From: Pycnococcus provasolii
Lineage: Eukaryota; Chlorophyta; Pseudoscourfieldiophyceae; Pseudoscourfieldiales
Assembly: GCA_049487715.1 (NCBI GenBank)
Contig: CP150552.1
Coordinates: forward strand, 868,001-932,000
DNA length: 64,000 bases
Direction of reading: 5' to 3'
Shown here: positions 1-9,957 of the stretch, piece after piece
Layout of the letters: every line of letters begins with the position of its first letter
Position numbering within the stretch: the stretch's first letter is position 1
Translations under genes and position numbers: made by a program
The notes under the pieces: generated by a model
What the model saw: only the letters and a program-made list of their open reading frames with translations
What the model was told of the DNA's origin: nothing
The model's database searches: none

Positions 1-1
1 A

Positions 2-139
2 ACACCACCAACAGCAGGTACTCCTGATACTCTTATAGACAACAACAGTGCCTTCTTGACTCCTCTTATAGATACAAAGATGTGCCGAGACAAACCTTTC
101 ACAAGGCTGCAACGGAGCATATACGCGGAGAGAGAATGA
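2..139 (+). CDS. possible 3' end of a gene entering from the left edge
   Basis: Frame 2 is open from the window edge to a TGA at 137-139, giving 45 residues that end in RLQRSIYAERE. The composition (mixed charged and polar, few repeats) is compatible with a protein C-terminus. No domain is visible, and a 45-codon open frame can occur by chance. I do not recognise it. It could equally be intergenic. Confidence 0.2.
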   Translation, partial: TPPTAGTPDTLIDNNSAFLTPLIDTKMCRDKPFTRLQRSIYAERE

Positions 140-236
140 TGAAATCCTGAGGCTCCGATGACAACTACAACTACAAACGCCAACCATCCACCAAAGGAAG
201 TGCCCACAGAACCAGTTGTTGGACCTACCACGAATA

Positions 237-320
237 ACCCCGAATGAATTCCAAACCCGAATGAAATTACAAACCCCGAATGAAATTACAAACCCGAATA
301 AAATACAAACCCCGAATAAT
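237..320. repeat. imperfect tandem repeat, about 18-20 bp units
   Basis: Roughly five imperfect copies of a unit of the form AACCCCGAATGAAATTACA, alternating CCC and CCCC. The array lies about 130 bp upstream of the Cwf21-type gene. The CCCGAA core recurs in other intergenic stretches of this window. Confidence 0.8.
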
Positions 321-451
321 AAGGAATTGCCCCTGCGACCTGCGCCGCCATACCAACATACCTCTCCCTTCATTCCTTCCATCCTTCGTTTGTCATATTC
401 TGTGAAGTCTCTGGAGTAGATACGATACGTATACGTGTGTGTAGATACACT

Positions 452-1204
452 ATGTACAACGGCATCGGCGTGTCCACCGCGCGAGGCACGGGGACGTCCG
501 GGTACGTGCAGAAGAACGCCTTCGACCTATCCGCACGCCAGAAGAAAAGCCGCGGGGCTTGGGGAACTTCCGCGGCGGCAGGGGCGAAAGCGTCGGAAAC
601 GGCTCCTTGGTCCGTTTCCGAAGAAATACACAAGCACAACGCGAAGAGAGAAATCGAACTTCGACTCGCGGAACTCGAAGACGACTTAGAAGAGCAGGGA
701 TGCGCGCAAAACGAAATCCAAACCAGACTCGCGGATGAAAGAACGAGACTTCAACTCGTTGTCGAACGAGGGGGAACGCTCGCACGGCAGAAGGGTGAAG
801 ACAACGACGACGACAGAACGCCGCACCCGCGCGGTGGGGCGGCTGGGCCACCGGCGAACCGACGCCACAACCACAGAAGTCAACCGCACGACGACCACAG
901 GCGAAAGTACGACGAAAGGCGAAGAAACGACGACCGGCGAGGACGTCGAGGAGGGCGCTCGCGCTCGCGCTCGCGATCCCCGCGACGAGAACGAGAACGA
1001 GAACGACGACGAAGCAGCCCAGACGAACGCGAATACCAAAAACACGACGACGACGACCTCTCGGGAGACTCGGACGGCGAGGACGAAGAGCGCGAGCGGC
1101 GTCAGCGAGAAATCGAGCGGAGCGAGCGTGAGCGACAGCAGGTGGAGGTGGCTCGCAAGGCTCTTGAAGAGGACGACGAAGACGAAGACGGTGAAGTGAA
1201 GTGA
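452..1204 (+). CDS. Cwf21-domain splicing factor with RS-like tail (CWC21/SRRM2 family)
   Basis: Predicted spliceosome-associated protein of 250 residues. The ATG at 452 is preferred because the product then starts MYNGIGVSTARGTGTSGYVQ, the very conserved N-terminus of CWC21/SRRM2 proteins that contacts Prp8 in the spliceosome. Residues about 53-90 form the charged Cwf21 helix (HNAKREIELRLAELEDDLEE). Beyond residue 120 the chain is Arg/Asp-rich, with an SRSRSRSP run and a long DDDD/ERERR tail, as in RS-domain proteins. The open frame extends five codons upstream to a GTG, which I discount. It ends 61 bases from the convergent Mfd gene. The family call is firm; whether it is the sole CWC21 orthologue is unknown. 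Confidence 0.88.
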   Translation: MYNGIGVSTARGTGTSGYVQKNAFDLSARQKKSRGAWGTSAAAGAKASETAPWSVSEEIHKHNAKREIELRLAELEDDLEEQGCAQNEIQTRLADERTRLQLVVERGGTLARQKGEDNDDDRTPHPRGGAAGPPANRRHNHRSQPHDDHRRKYDERRRNDDRRGRRGGRSRSRSRSPRRERERERRRSSPDEREYQKHDDDDLSGDSDGEDEERERRQREIERSERERQQVEVARKALEEDDEDEDGEVK

Positions 1205-1265
1205 ATTACTTTTTTGTAGTTGCAAAATAATTACATACAAGAAAATCAATATTATTATCATTTAC

Positions 1266-4200
1266 TTACAGGTACGCGACGTACTCCGGCAGTCCTTCAC
1301 GCATGCGCATCAAAATCTCGCACACCGTGCTGATCTGCACATCATCCCTCATCGCTCCTAAGCCACGCAGCACAATTGCACCTCCACCCTCCTCCACGTC
1401 GCCCAGGTGAAGCTTGACAACAACGCCAGTCACATTGCGCATCGTACGAATCGTCGAGTCCATCGCCGCGCCGCCATCCTCGGCATTCGGCGCCATCATC
1501 ACCATGTCATACGTCTCCTGATTCATCTTGGTGAGAAGCCAGACGTCGTCCTCCGTGTCAAAGCCGGTGAGCGGGGGAGGAAGCGGAGACATCGCGCTCA
1601 CACCGTAGCCGCCCGCGACGGCGTGAATGCCCAACTCCGAGCACAGGCTCCGGATCATGAGCAGCTGCACGAAGTTTGCCACACGATCGTCCATGCTCGA
1701 CCTCGGCGCGAGCGGGTCGTCGAAATCTTCATCCAGCTCCACCTGATATTTCATGCAAATCGCACGGTACATGCGATCAACCGCGAAGGCGCCACCGTCG
1801 CCTGACAACATCGTCGACTTGAGCATGTCTTCCAACTTAGCCACGGAAGCATCGGAAAGCTCAGCAACGGGCCAAGTGCACTCGCCGCGCGGAAGGCTCG
1901 CGTACGACGCCTCGAGTGCGCCAGCGCACCAAAGCGCGAAGCTGATGCCAGCGGGACCATTTTCCACCGTGGGGAGGTACTGCTGCTCCACCTTCTGCAG
2001 TGCGTCGAATACCTGCTCGACGTACAGGTCCGGCCCAATAAGAGACGCGGCGTTGCCTCCGCCCGACTTGCCCCTACCTCCGCCGTCCGTCTGGCTGAGA
2101 CCCATGAGCTCGCCCATGCCACGAATTTCCGCGTCGCGCTCAGCCAGGCGGTACCCAAGGCCTAGCCCGTTACAGCACTCCCTCAGAGCCTCGATGCGGC
2201 GGTACGTGAGGATGTCAAATGCAGGGCCGTTCTCCACCAACTTTAGCGCAACCTGACGAGGGTACATGAGATACGCGCGCGCTTCGATGTCAGATCGCCC
2301 TACGCGGCCACGCAGCTGATAGAGGCTTGCGATACCGAAGTAGTGCGCGTTCGGGATGATGATCGTGTTGACGTTTGGCATGTCCAGCCCGCTCTCGACG
2401 ATGGATGTCGCGATGAGGATGTCGAACTCGCGATCGCCGAACGACGTCATCACAGCCTCCATGGCTGTCGGCTTCATCGAGCCGTTGATCGTTCCCCAGC
2501 TTATTGTGCCAGGCAATTTGCCCGCAACGACGCCTCGCTTGATGTACCGCACGGCGTCGTCCATGTCCGGCTCGATGCGCGGAACGACGAAGTACACCTG
2601 GCCGCCGCGTCCCACCTCCCTCGAGATGGCGTCGTACACCTGCTCTTCGTCAAACTCCGCGACGACCGTCTCGATCGGCTTACGCGCAGGTGGCGGCGTG
2701 AAAATGCACGACGTCTGCCGCAGGCTCAGCGTCGCCCACTGCAGCGTACGCGGAATGGGTGTTGCGGTCAAGGTGAGCACGTCCACCTCGCTACGTGCCG
2801 AGCGCAGCCGCTCCTTCTGCTTCACGCCGAAGCGCTGCTCTTCGTCGACGACGAGAAGATTGAGATGGCGGCTCTCCACCTTATCGCTCAGCAGCGCGTG
2901 CGTGCCCACCGTTACGAGCTGCTCCCCCTTCGCAATGCGCTCGAGAAGCTTCCTGCGCTCACCCGCCTTGGTGAATCGGCACAGCAGTCCCATCGACTCG
3001 CCAATGTCGACACCATCTTTGCTGAGCACGCCTTCGAAGCGCCGCTTCAGCACTTTGTAGTGTTGCGTGGCAAGCACAGTCGTCGGCGCAAGCACGAACA
3101 CCTGCCGATCGCTCATCGCCGCGGTGAAGACTGCTCGCACCGCCACCTCCGTCTTTCCATATCCAACATCGCCAATGACGAGTCGGTCCATCGGAAATGG
3201 TTCAAGCGTCATGTCACTCACGACGTCTTCGACCGCAGACTTCTGGTCAGGTGTCAAGTCGTATCCGAACGATTCGTTGAAAGCCTGTAAAATGCCCGCA
3301 CCGTCCATGGGCGTGCCGTCTGTGCGCTGTGTCATCGTCGATACATCCTCGTATTGCGGACGCGTTACCTGCAGACGCTTAATGAGTGTGTCCATGAGCT
3401 TGCTCACCTGTCCGTCGATCGTGCGCTTCGAGCGCTGCATCGTGCGTCTCCATGCGCTAGGATCTTTCAGCTTTCCTAGTCTCGGACTCTTCATCAAGCG
3501 CGTTGGTTTTAGGGTGAGAGCTTGTGAAGGTTCAGCGGCGGCGGCGGCGGCGGCGGCAGTAGTGGTGGTGCTGCTGCTGTTGTCGCCATCCTGATTTTGA
3601 TTCGTCGCGGCCATCTGCGCCGCGTCGGCATCATCGCCCTTCGCACGGTAGATGTGTCGTTTCAGCTGTCTAGCGGGCAGCTTCGCGAGCCCGTCGGCGA
3701 ACCTCAGCATAACAAAGGGTGCCGGTCGGTTGTTTCTCCGCTTGTCGGGATGTGTTTCGACACCCAAGAATATGCACTTTCCAAAGTCTTTGTGCACGTA
3801 CAAGCCTCCAGGGCTGAGCTCGTTCACGTCTACCGCGGCTGTTTGACGCTGAACTTGGTTGGAGGACTTGGACGCTGCATCCTTCTTCTTTTTCGTCGTC
3901 TTCGCCTTCTTCTTCGTTGCTGCTTTGGTAGCGGTCGTAGTTGATGAGACCGCGGCGTCGCCGTCTTCGTCATCGTCGCCGTCTTCGTCGTCGTCGTCTT
4001 CATCGACTGTTCTCATCTTCTTGGACATGTTCGTCAAGCTTTCCTGTCTCCTCGATCGAAATCTCTTGATGCGTTCCTCAAATCGCGTATCTCTGCGCGT
4101 AGCGAATCGTTCGTGCAGGTCCGACGCCAGGCGCTCTTCTTCCTTGACGACTGCGTCGATATCGACGATATCGACGGACGACGCCGCGGACGCCGAGCGT

Positions 4201-4433
4201 ATGGAGGACGACCCACGACGTGGATGTGCCGCCGCCGCCATTACCTTCACATTAGCACCCGCCCATTTAGCCTTGAAATGGGAGCTAAAAAGGGCCCTAG
4301 TTTTCCCGATGATCCTTGAGCCTTGCGATGATTTCAATCTAAAGCCATTATTATGACAAGCATTACGAGACCCACGAGCACCTAAAGGTAAAGATGAGCG
4401 AGCAGAGAAAGAGAAAGAACACACGAAAGCCAT
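1266..4433 (-). CDS. plastid transcription-repair coupling factor-like helicase (Mfd/TRCF)
   Basis: 1055-residue SF2 translocase. The first 30 residues (MAFVCSFSFSARSSLPLG...) are Ser/Arg-rich and acid-poor, like a chloroplast transit peptide. An acidic and Lys-rich linker occupies about 135-195. A CarD/RID-like domain (LSPGGLYVHKDFGKCIFLGV) at about 203-262 is the part that binds RNA polymerase beta in bacteria. Helicase motifs follow: GDVGYGKTE (Walker A, about 418), DEEQRFG (Walker B, about 528), TATPIPRTL, and LRGRVGRS (about 706). A C-terminal TRCF domain is suggested by AEIRGMGELMG. The UvrB-like N-terminal module of bacterial Mfd is absent, as in plant homologues. Expected role: freeing plastid RNA polymerase stalled at lesions. 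The ATG at 4433 gives a sensible leader. Plastid location is inferred. Confidence 0.9.
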   Translation of the reverse strand: MAFVCSFSFSARSSLPLGARGSRNACHNNGFRLKSSQGSRIIGKTRALFSSHFKAKWAGANVKVMAAAAHPRRGSSSIRSASAASSVDIVDIDAVVKEEERLASDLHERFATRRDTRFEERIKRFRSRRQESLTNMSKKMRTVDEDDDDEDGDDDEDGDAAVSSTTTATKAATKKKAKTTKKKKDAASKSSNQVQRQTAAVDVNELSPGGLYVHKDFGKCIFLGVETHPDKRRNNRPAPFVMLRFADGLAKLPARQLKRHIYRAKGDDADAAQMAATNQNQDGDNSSSTTTTAAAAAAAAEPSQALTLKPTRLMKSPRLGKLKDPSAWRRTMQRSKRTIDGQVSKLMDTLIKRLQVTRPQYEDVSTMTQRTDGTPMDGAGILQAFNESFGYDLTPDQKSAVEDVVSDMTLEPFPMDRLVIGDVGYGKTEVAVRAVFTAAMSDRQVFVLAPTTVLATQHYKVLKRRFEGVLSKDGVDIGESMGLLCRFTKAGERRKLLERIAKGEQLVTVGTHALLSDKVESRHLNLLVVDEEQRFGVKQKERLRSARSEVDVLTLTATPIPRTLQWATLSLRQTSCIFTPPPARKPIETVVAEFDEEQVYDAISREVGRGGQVYFVVPRIEPDMDDAVRYIKRGVVAGKLPGTISWGTINGSMKPTAMEAVMTSFGDREFDILIATSIVESGLDMPNVNTIIIPNAHYFGIASLYQLRGRVGRSDIEARAYLMYPRQVALKLVENGPAFDILTYRRIEALRECCNGLGLGYRLAERDAEIRGMGELMGLSQTDGGGRGKSGGGNAASLIGPDLYVEQVFDALQKVEQQYLPTVENGPAGISFALWCAGALEASYASLPRGECTWPVAELSDASVAKLEDMLKSTMLSGDGGAFAVDRMYRAICMKYQVELDEDFDDPLAPRSSMDDRVANFVQLLMIRSLCSELGIHAVAGGYGVSAMSPLPPPLTGFDTEDDVWLLTKMNQETYDMVMMAPNAEDGGAAMDSTIRTMRNVTGVVVKLHLGDVEEGGGAIVLRGLGAMRDDVQISTVCEILMRMREGLPEYVAYL

Positions 4434-5076
4434 GACGAAGCAGGCCGAAATGAACAGAACAGAATACGACGAGGGGGGAGAGGGAAGAAAGTTCGTGGCG
4501 GAGAAGGGGAGGAAAAAGAACAGGGGAGGGGAGGGGCCTCATCCAGATGGGAAAAAGAACAACAACATGGATGGGGGCAAAAAGCAAAAGCAAAAGCAAA
4601 AGCAACCTCCCCCCGACCAGTTCCCCCGACCTTGAATGCCCCTCCCCCGACCACCTTCCCCGACCCCCGGCACAACAACTCCCTGCGCTTTTTATCCCTC
4701 GGCCTCGGGGCAAGAGGGGCGGCTCTCCCTCCCTCCCCCTCCCCCTGAGTGATGACTCCCCAGGAACGCATTTCGCAACGCATCGCAACGCAACAACACA
4801 CACACACACGACGTCAGGGAGTGAGTGAGTGAGTGAGTGTGAGGGAGTGTCTCTAAACTTTGTGGTACAGTACAGTACCGGAAACACACACAGGATGACG
4901 AGCATAGTCGCAGCTTCCCTTTGCACTAACCTTATCGTAGTACCTTCTTAGTTCTTCCTTTCGGACCAACCGTACTCACCTCGAATACCTTTTTAAAAGT
5001 GAGTCGATGTACATACAGTATGTGATATTATGCGAATTTTCTTTTTGGTATGGCACTCAATGTTGTTATTTTGTTA
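4434..5076. other. intergenic, simple-sequence rich
   Basis: No gene seen. It lies between the start of the Mfd gene (minus strand) and the 3' end of the FtsH-like gene (minus strand), so it should hold the Mfd promoter. It contains a GCAAAA tandem run near 4576-4603, repeated CCCCGACC blocks, an AC run at about 4797-4809, a GAGT run at about 4819-4839 and a short GTACAGTACAGTAC run. No convincing TATA box. Confidence 0.6.
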
Positions 5077-8000
5077 CTATGACTTGTCAGACTTCTTCTC
5101 AGCCACGCCCACGCCGCCAGACGAAGACGACTCCGACTCAGCAGACTCGGCAGAGCCTTCGCCGCCGGACGACGCCTTCGCCGCCTCGCGGCGCTTGCGG
5201 CGCTCCACAAGCACATCCGATGCGCTCGTCACAGGCTGAGGCTCGGGGAACGGCGTCGCCTTCGAGGCGCGCTCGTCGAACTTCTCGCGAGCATTCGGCG
5301 TCTCCTGCAACGTGTCGGGCTCGATCGGAACGGTGTACAGGTAGTCGTGGATGAAGTTGTCGTCGAACGGACGCGCGCGGTGGTACTTCGTGAGCTTGTC
5401 GCGCCACTCCTCGTACTCGAACGGAGGGATGCGCGTGCCAGCTCCGCCGTAAGCGGTGTCCACGAGACTTGGCCACACCTCGTCGAGCTGCTGGCCACTC
5501 TTCCAGCGGTGAATGTCCTCCTGTATGTCGACAACTGGCTTAGGAACGAGGTTCGGGTGAGGCTTGCCACTCGCATCCGCGGGAACGACGCCGAAGCGAG
5601 GCTTGCCGTGCGCCTCGTCGATGTTCTTCGGAAGGACGAGCTTGCCAGTCACCGGGTTGAACGAGTAGTCCTCCAGCATGTTGCCGGGGAACATCACCGC
5701 GTTGTGCTGCGTGAAGATGCGGTCCATCTGGTCCTGCGAAAGGCCGCGAACGCTAAGCAGCTCAACCATCACAGCCTGCAGCACGTTCCAGTTGACGAGA
5801 AGTCCCCACGTAGCCTTCGCCTCCGCCGCCACGAGGATCTCCTTGATCGACTCGTAAGCCTGCTGAGCCATCTCCGCGGGCATGTTCTCGAGGAACTCGC
5901 CGCGATCCGTGGCAAGGAAAGCTTCGGGAGTTCCCGTCATCATCGTGACGGGACCGAGCTTACGTCCCCATCCGTAGCTGTACACCATGCGCCGAGCGAG
6001 CTGGTTCGCGTCGTGCAGGTCGTTGGAGTTGATACCCAGCTGCAGAAATGCGGATCCAACGATCATGCGCTCCGCCACGCGGCCCGCAATCAGCGTGGTG
6101 ATGCGATCCTCCATCAACTGTCGGCTCAGCACGCGTCCCTCCGCCTCCGCCTCGCGCGGGATGAAGTACGTGAACCCGTACGGCGCACCCTGCGGGAACA
6201 GCACGGCGCGCCCGAGCTCGTCCATGCCGGGCAGCAGGCAGCCGATGAGAGCCTTGCCCGCGTGGTACGCCGCCAGGCCGATGCGCGACTCCTCCGTAAT
6301 GCACTCGTACACCTTCCACGTCTTGCTGTAGCTGACGTCGTCGTTGTACAGGTCGAATTGCGTCTGCTGGTAATCCTCGAGAGCCTCGTAGAGGTTCATC
6401 TCCTGGATCTCCATGCTGCGCTGCTTCACCGCAAGCGCCGCGGCTTGGTTGACGATACTCATGATGTCCGCGCCGGTCCTTCCCACGAGCGCGCGGGCGA
6501 AGCGCTCGAGGCGAAGGTTCTCGATGATCTCCTCCGTCTGTCCCTTCTGGCGCAGGTGCACGCCCAGAATGTCCTTACGGCCTTCGTTGTTGGGAAGCGG
6601 CATGGTGATGATGCGGTCGAATCTCCCGGGACGCGTGACAGCCTCGTCAAGGTACTGCGGTCGGTTGGTTGCCGCGAGCACGAGCACGCCGTCGTTCGCG
6701 TCGAAGCCGTCGAGCTCGGTGAGCATCTGATTCAGCGTCGCGGCGTCGTCGTTGCCCTCGCTCTCACCTCCGCTGTTGTCGTCCTCCGTTCGCGACCTGG
6801 CGATGGCGTCGAACTCGTCGATGAAGACGACGCTCGGCTTAAACTTGCGCGCTCGCTCGAACACCGCGCGAACGGACTGCGGCCCTCCTCCGACCGTCAT
6901 GGTGCCAAAGCTGGCGCCCGACGTTGTGAAGAACTCGCACCCAGCCTCGCCAGCAATGCACTGCGCCATGAGCGTTTTCCCGGTTCCCGGCGGCCCGCCG
7001 AACAGCACTCCGCCTGGATTGCGCATTCCCATCCGACGAAATCTCTCAGGATTCCTCAGGTACTCGATGATTGGCCTCAGCTCGCGCTTCACGTCGTTGC
7101 ATCCTGCAATGCTCTTGAAGCTCTTCTTATTCTTCCAAGGTGACAGCTGGCGCACGTCGGCATCGCCAACACCCTGCTGTCGCTTCATGCCCCCGATTCC
7201 CAGCAGATTCTTAATATACTCCCACTGGATGTTGAACCATCGGCTTCCGAACATGACGAAGGATGCAACCTTGAAGAGAACGAAGAACGCGAATACGGGA
7301 GTGAAGAATCCTATGAACGTCGTCAGGTAGTCGGCAAAGAGGGAGTGCGTGCGGAACTCAACGTCCACGCCGTTCCCAACGAGGTGATCGTACAGCTCCG
7401 GGTCGTACGGCAGGCGAATCTTGTGCACCGCCTTCCCACCCGGCGCGTCATCTTTCGTGGTGACGATGATATGCCTTTGATCGTGCGTGAACTTTGCCTT
7501 GTCGAGATGTCCTTCCCTTGCGTAGATCCACAGCGTCGTGTACGACATCGTCTCCAGCTGGTCGATGCGGAAGAGCGTAGACGGCATACGCAACTTCTCG
7601 CCGTCGTCAATGCCTCGCTTCGATCCGGGAAAGACGTGGTCGCTCTGCGTTCGTTCTCTGTCTCGCGCTTCCTTTTTGGACTGGATGTCGTGCCACTTTT
7701 CCTGCGGTGTCTTTGTCTCCATGAACTGCGCCGCGAGTGCACCGGTTTTCTCGTCGTAGATTTGTGTACCGTATTTGTCGAGATATTTGGACCACTTGTG
7801 GAAGTCCGCATCCTCCAAGTTTGTCTTCATGATGAGGTTTTCGTACTCCTCGTCACCCTTGAGGCTGTGCGGTCCCCAAGGTACCGTTTCCTCGCCGTCG
7901 CCTCTATTTCTTCGTAGCAGCGAGACTTCCGCGACTGGGTTTGGTTTTCGTTCCCCCTCTGCTGCTTGCGCCGGTGCGAAGGACGAGGCTGCGGCGTTGC

Positions 8001-8523
8001 AAGCCAACGCCGCCGCCGCCGCTGCTGCTGCGGCTGCGACAGACGACGCGACTTCTGAGAGTCCTTCTTTTCGAGAAGTCTGATGTTTGCTTGTGGTTGT
8101 GCTGGTGTGCAGAATGTCGTTAAAGTCGTGTCCGAGCGCGGGGTTGTGGTGTTGTGACGGTATGGCGGACAAACAACTTTTGGAACCTCTGCTTTGGTTC
8201 ATCTGAGAACTTTTGCGCTGCTGCTGCTGCTGCTGCTGAGCGTGGTTAAGAGCCGCAGGAATTCTCCTCCTGCTGAACGCCAACCTTGAGGATGACGACG
8301 ACGACGACGACGCATGAGAAACCACCCCCAGCGAACCACCCCAATTTCCAGCTGCTCGTTGTTGAGGTTGAGGGAAGACCAGCAAGTTCCTGTTCCCCTG
8401 AGACAAGTGCATATTGCGTGCATGCAAGGAGCGCCATCCCCTGGAGAAAGCAGACGGAGGGGCACGACAAGGGGCACGAGCCCGAGCAGTGCCACCACAC
8501 CGCATGCCCGAGACAGCCGCCAT
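5077..8523 (-). CDS. chloroplast FtsH-like AAA protein lacking the zinc protease motif (FtsHi type)
   Basis: 1148 residues from the ATG at 8523 (the longer frame starts at a TTG). The N-terminus is Arg/Ser/Gln-rich and transit-like, with a poly-Ala stretch at about 165-180. A hydrophobic segment at about 398-428 (LTTFIGFFTPVFAFFVLFKV) is membrane-spanning. The AAA module has GGPPGTGKT at about 509, VVFIDEFDAI at about 565 and an SRH with NRPQYLDEAVTRPGRFDRI. Where active FtsH has HEAGH, this protein reads AAYHAGKALIG (about 752), so the zinc/catalytic HExxH is lost. Plant FtsHi proteins with such losses form, with Ycf2, an inner-envelope ATPase motor linked to protein import. That role is inferred here. 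It is divergent from RPL9, 341 bases away. Confidence 0.88.
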   Translation of the reverse strand: MAAVSGMRCGGTARARAPCRAPPSAFSRGWRSLHARNMHLSQGNRNLLVFPQPQQRAAGNWGGSLGVVSHASSSSSSSSRLAFSRRRIPAALNHAQQQQQQQRKSSQMNQSRGSKSCLSAIPSQHHNPALGHDFNDILHTSTTTSKHQTSRKEGLSEVASSVAAAAAAAAAALACNAAASSFAPAQAAEGERKPNPVAEVSLLRRNRGDGEETVPWGPHSLKGDEEYENLIMKTNLEDADFHKWSKYLDKYGTQIYDEKTGALAAQFMETKTPQEKWHDIQSKKEARDRERTQSDHVFPGSKRGIDDGEKLRMPSTLFRIDQLETMSYTTLWIYAREGHLDKAKFTHDQRHIIVTTKDDAPGGKAVHKIRLPYDPELYDHLVGNGVDVEFRTHSLFADYLTTFIGFFTPVFAFFVLFKVASFVMFGSRWFNIQWEYIKNLLGIGGMKRQQGVGDADVRQLSPWKNKKSFKSIAGCNDVKRELRPIIEYLRNPERFRRMGMRNPGGVLFGGPPGTGKTLMAQCIAGEAGCEFFTTSGASFGTMTVGGGPQSVRAVFERARKFKPSVVFIDEFDAIARSRTEDDNSGGESEGNDDAATLNQMLTELDGFDANDGVLVLAATNRPQYLDEAVTRPGRFDRIITMPLPNNEGRKDILGVHLRQKGQTEEIIENLRLERFARALVGRTGADIMSIVNQAAALAVKQRSMEIQEMNLYEALEDYQQTQFDLYNDDVSYSKTWKVYECITEESRIGLAAYHAGKALIGCLLPGMDELGRAVLFPQGAPYGFTYFIPREAEAEGRVLSRQLMEDRITTLIAGRVAERMIVGSAFLQLGINSNDLHDANQLARRMVYSYGWGRKLGPVTMMTGTPEAFLATDRGEFLENMPAEMAQQAYESIKEILVAAEAKATWGLLVNWNVLQAVMVELLSVRGLSQDQMDRIFTQHNAVMFPGNMLEDYSFNPVTGKLVLPKNIDEAHGKPRFGVVPADASGKPHPNLVPKPVVDIQEDIHRWKSGQQLDEVWPSLVDTAYGGAGTRIPPFEYEEWRDKLTKYHRARPFDDNFIHDYLYTVPIEPDTLQETPNAREKFDERASKATPFPEPQPVTSASDVLVERRKRREAAKASSGGEGSAESAESESSSSGGVGVAEKKSDKS

Positions 8524-8864
8524 GGGCCGAGTTGGAGAGTTTGTTTGCGTTTGAGTTCTCACCGGACCCAAAAAGCCCTTCTTCGTTGTGGGAAAAAGTG
8601 GATAACACCAACAACACGAACACGGGGCGGACTTTTACAAGGGGAGCCAGAGGGGGATACCGGTTGAACCAGTGATTGGGGGTTTGAGATTTTAGTTTTC
8701 CCTTTTCATAAAGTTAGTTTGGGGGTTTTCCACAGCGCAGATACACGGGGACCCGAACCGGTATCCCCTTTTAGTGTTTTGGTTCTGAGGGGAGGGCGGC
8801 GGCGTTTGTCCCTCTCGTGGTGCACTTGTTTACATTGCCATATTCTCCTTTTGTGTCGCGCGCG
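8524..8864. promoter_or_regulatory. divergent promoter region between FtsHi-like and RPL9 genes
   Basis: 341 bases separate the two ATGs. The stretch holds a perfect 13-bp inverted repeat (listed separately) and T-rich tracts at about 8690-8710. No canonical TATA box is evident. Shared or bidirectional promoter function is inferred from the head-to-head layout only. Confidence 0.45.
8653..8768. repeat. inverted repeat, 13-bp arms
   Basis: GGGGATACCGGTT at 8653-8665 is exactly reverse-complementary to AACCGGTATCCCC at 8756-8768, with 90 bases between the arms. It sits in the divergent FtsHi-like/RPL9 promoter interval. Confidence 0.85.
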
Positions 8865-9825
8865 ATGCCGGTGTCGATTCACAACAAGCGCTCGTTCGAG
8901 ATCCCGGAGGGTGTCACCGTCACCGTCAAGGCGCGCGTCGTCAACGTCAAGGGACCGCGAGGTATGTTGGGTTTCCCCATTTCCTGCACTGTCGGCTGTC
9001 AAGGTTGGGGAGGTAGTCTGGCGGAGTCTTGGGGAGAGCCGTCTGGCGTTGGCGGGCGACACACCAACGACGTAGGCGCTCGCTTGGCAAACAAGGTCAT
9101 GGCGCGTGCGTGCCAGTCTGCCGAAAGCTTTAAACCTTCTTTTAGGTGCTGGCTGCGACACGTGCTGATGAACCTTGGAGACCTCGGAGACGACAAGCGT
9201 GGTGGGCCGCCGTCGTGTGTCGTCGCCGTCTCCGTCGTTGGTGATGGGTGGTGGATTGATTTATCTCAGTGGGCTGTCCAGAGGGGAAACAATATGCTAT
9301 TTTATCACGCCAGCACTGAACTAACTTTCCATCCCACTCCTCCTCTTCCAAACAACACTCTCAGGCGAGCTGACGACAGATTTCAAACACATCCAAGCGG
9401 ACGTCTATGTGGCGGACAACGAGTTCACCGTGGAGCTGTGGAACGGCAAGGGAAAGCAGCTTGCAGTGGTGCGCTCCATCGTTAGCCACACGCAGAACAT
9501 GATCACAGGAGTCACGAAGGGATTCCGCTACAAGATGCGCTTCGTCTACAGCCACTTCCCCATCAACCTGAACATCACCAAGGAGCAGATCGAGCTCCGT
9601 AACTACCTCGGAGAGAAGCGCGTGCGTATCATCAAGTTTCCCGCAGGAATCACGTGCGTACGTGACCCCGGTGTGAAGGATCAGATTGTTCTCGAAGGCA
9701 ACTCGCTTCCCGACGTTGGACGTGTGTCCGCTCTTATCCACCAGGCATGCCTCGCAAGGAAGAAGGACATCCGCAAGTTCTTGGACGGTGTGTATGTCAC
9801 GGAGAAGGGCAACATCGAGGAATAA
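8865..9825 (+). CDS. RPL9: 60S ribosomal protein L9 (eukaryotic uL6), two exons
   Basis: Cytosolic large-subunit protein of 185 residues. Exon 1 is 8865-8961 and exon 2 is 9365-9825. The 403-base intron (8962-9364) begins GTATGT and ends CTCAG, with a CTAAC branch-like site near 9320. Splicing joins ...VNVKGPR-G-ELTTDFKHI, matching the uL6 family, in which a conserved GPRG is followed by the DFKH region. Other family signatures are SIVSHTQNMITGVTKGF, YSHFPIN and KDIRKFLDGVYV near the C-terminus. Reading straight through the intron yields a stop-free but meaningless stretch, so the intron is needed to restore the family sequence. Convergent with the unknown membrane protein gene downstream. 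Confidence 0.96.
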
Positions 9826-9957
9826 ACTAAGCCTCCGCGTTGTGTAACCTGGCCCCACAGGAAAAACTTAAAAATTAAAAACACACTCGCGCACACACGC
9901 ACCTTTACACTAAGCCAAGTCGTCGTCGTCGTCGATCGTTAATCAGCTTTCAGGGGC

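Noticed and set aside
686-1261. 191-codon minus-strand frame opposite the Cwf21 gene
   Set aside because: Complement of Arg/Asp-rich coding repeats; no family features.
1266-4433. Bacterial contamination suggested by Mfd
   Set aside because: Transit-like leader, missing UvrB module, neighbouring spliced eukaryotic genes and the same base composition point to a nuclear plastid-targeted gene.
5347-7143. 598-codon plus-strand open frame
   Set aside because: Antisense shadow of the FtsHi-like gene; the sequence is Arg/Leu/Val-rich with no domain, as expected from complementing GC-rich codons.
8817-9485. 222-codon frame starting upstream of RPL9 and running through its intron
   Set aside because: It contains the RPL9 N-terminus, then intron sequence read as protein; splicing at 8962/9364 restores the conserved family sequence.
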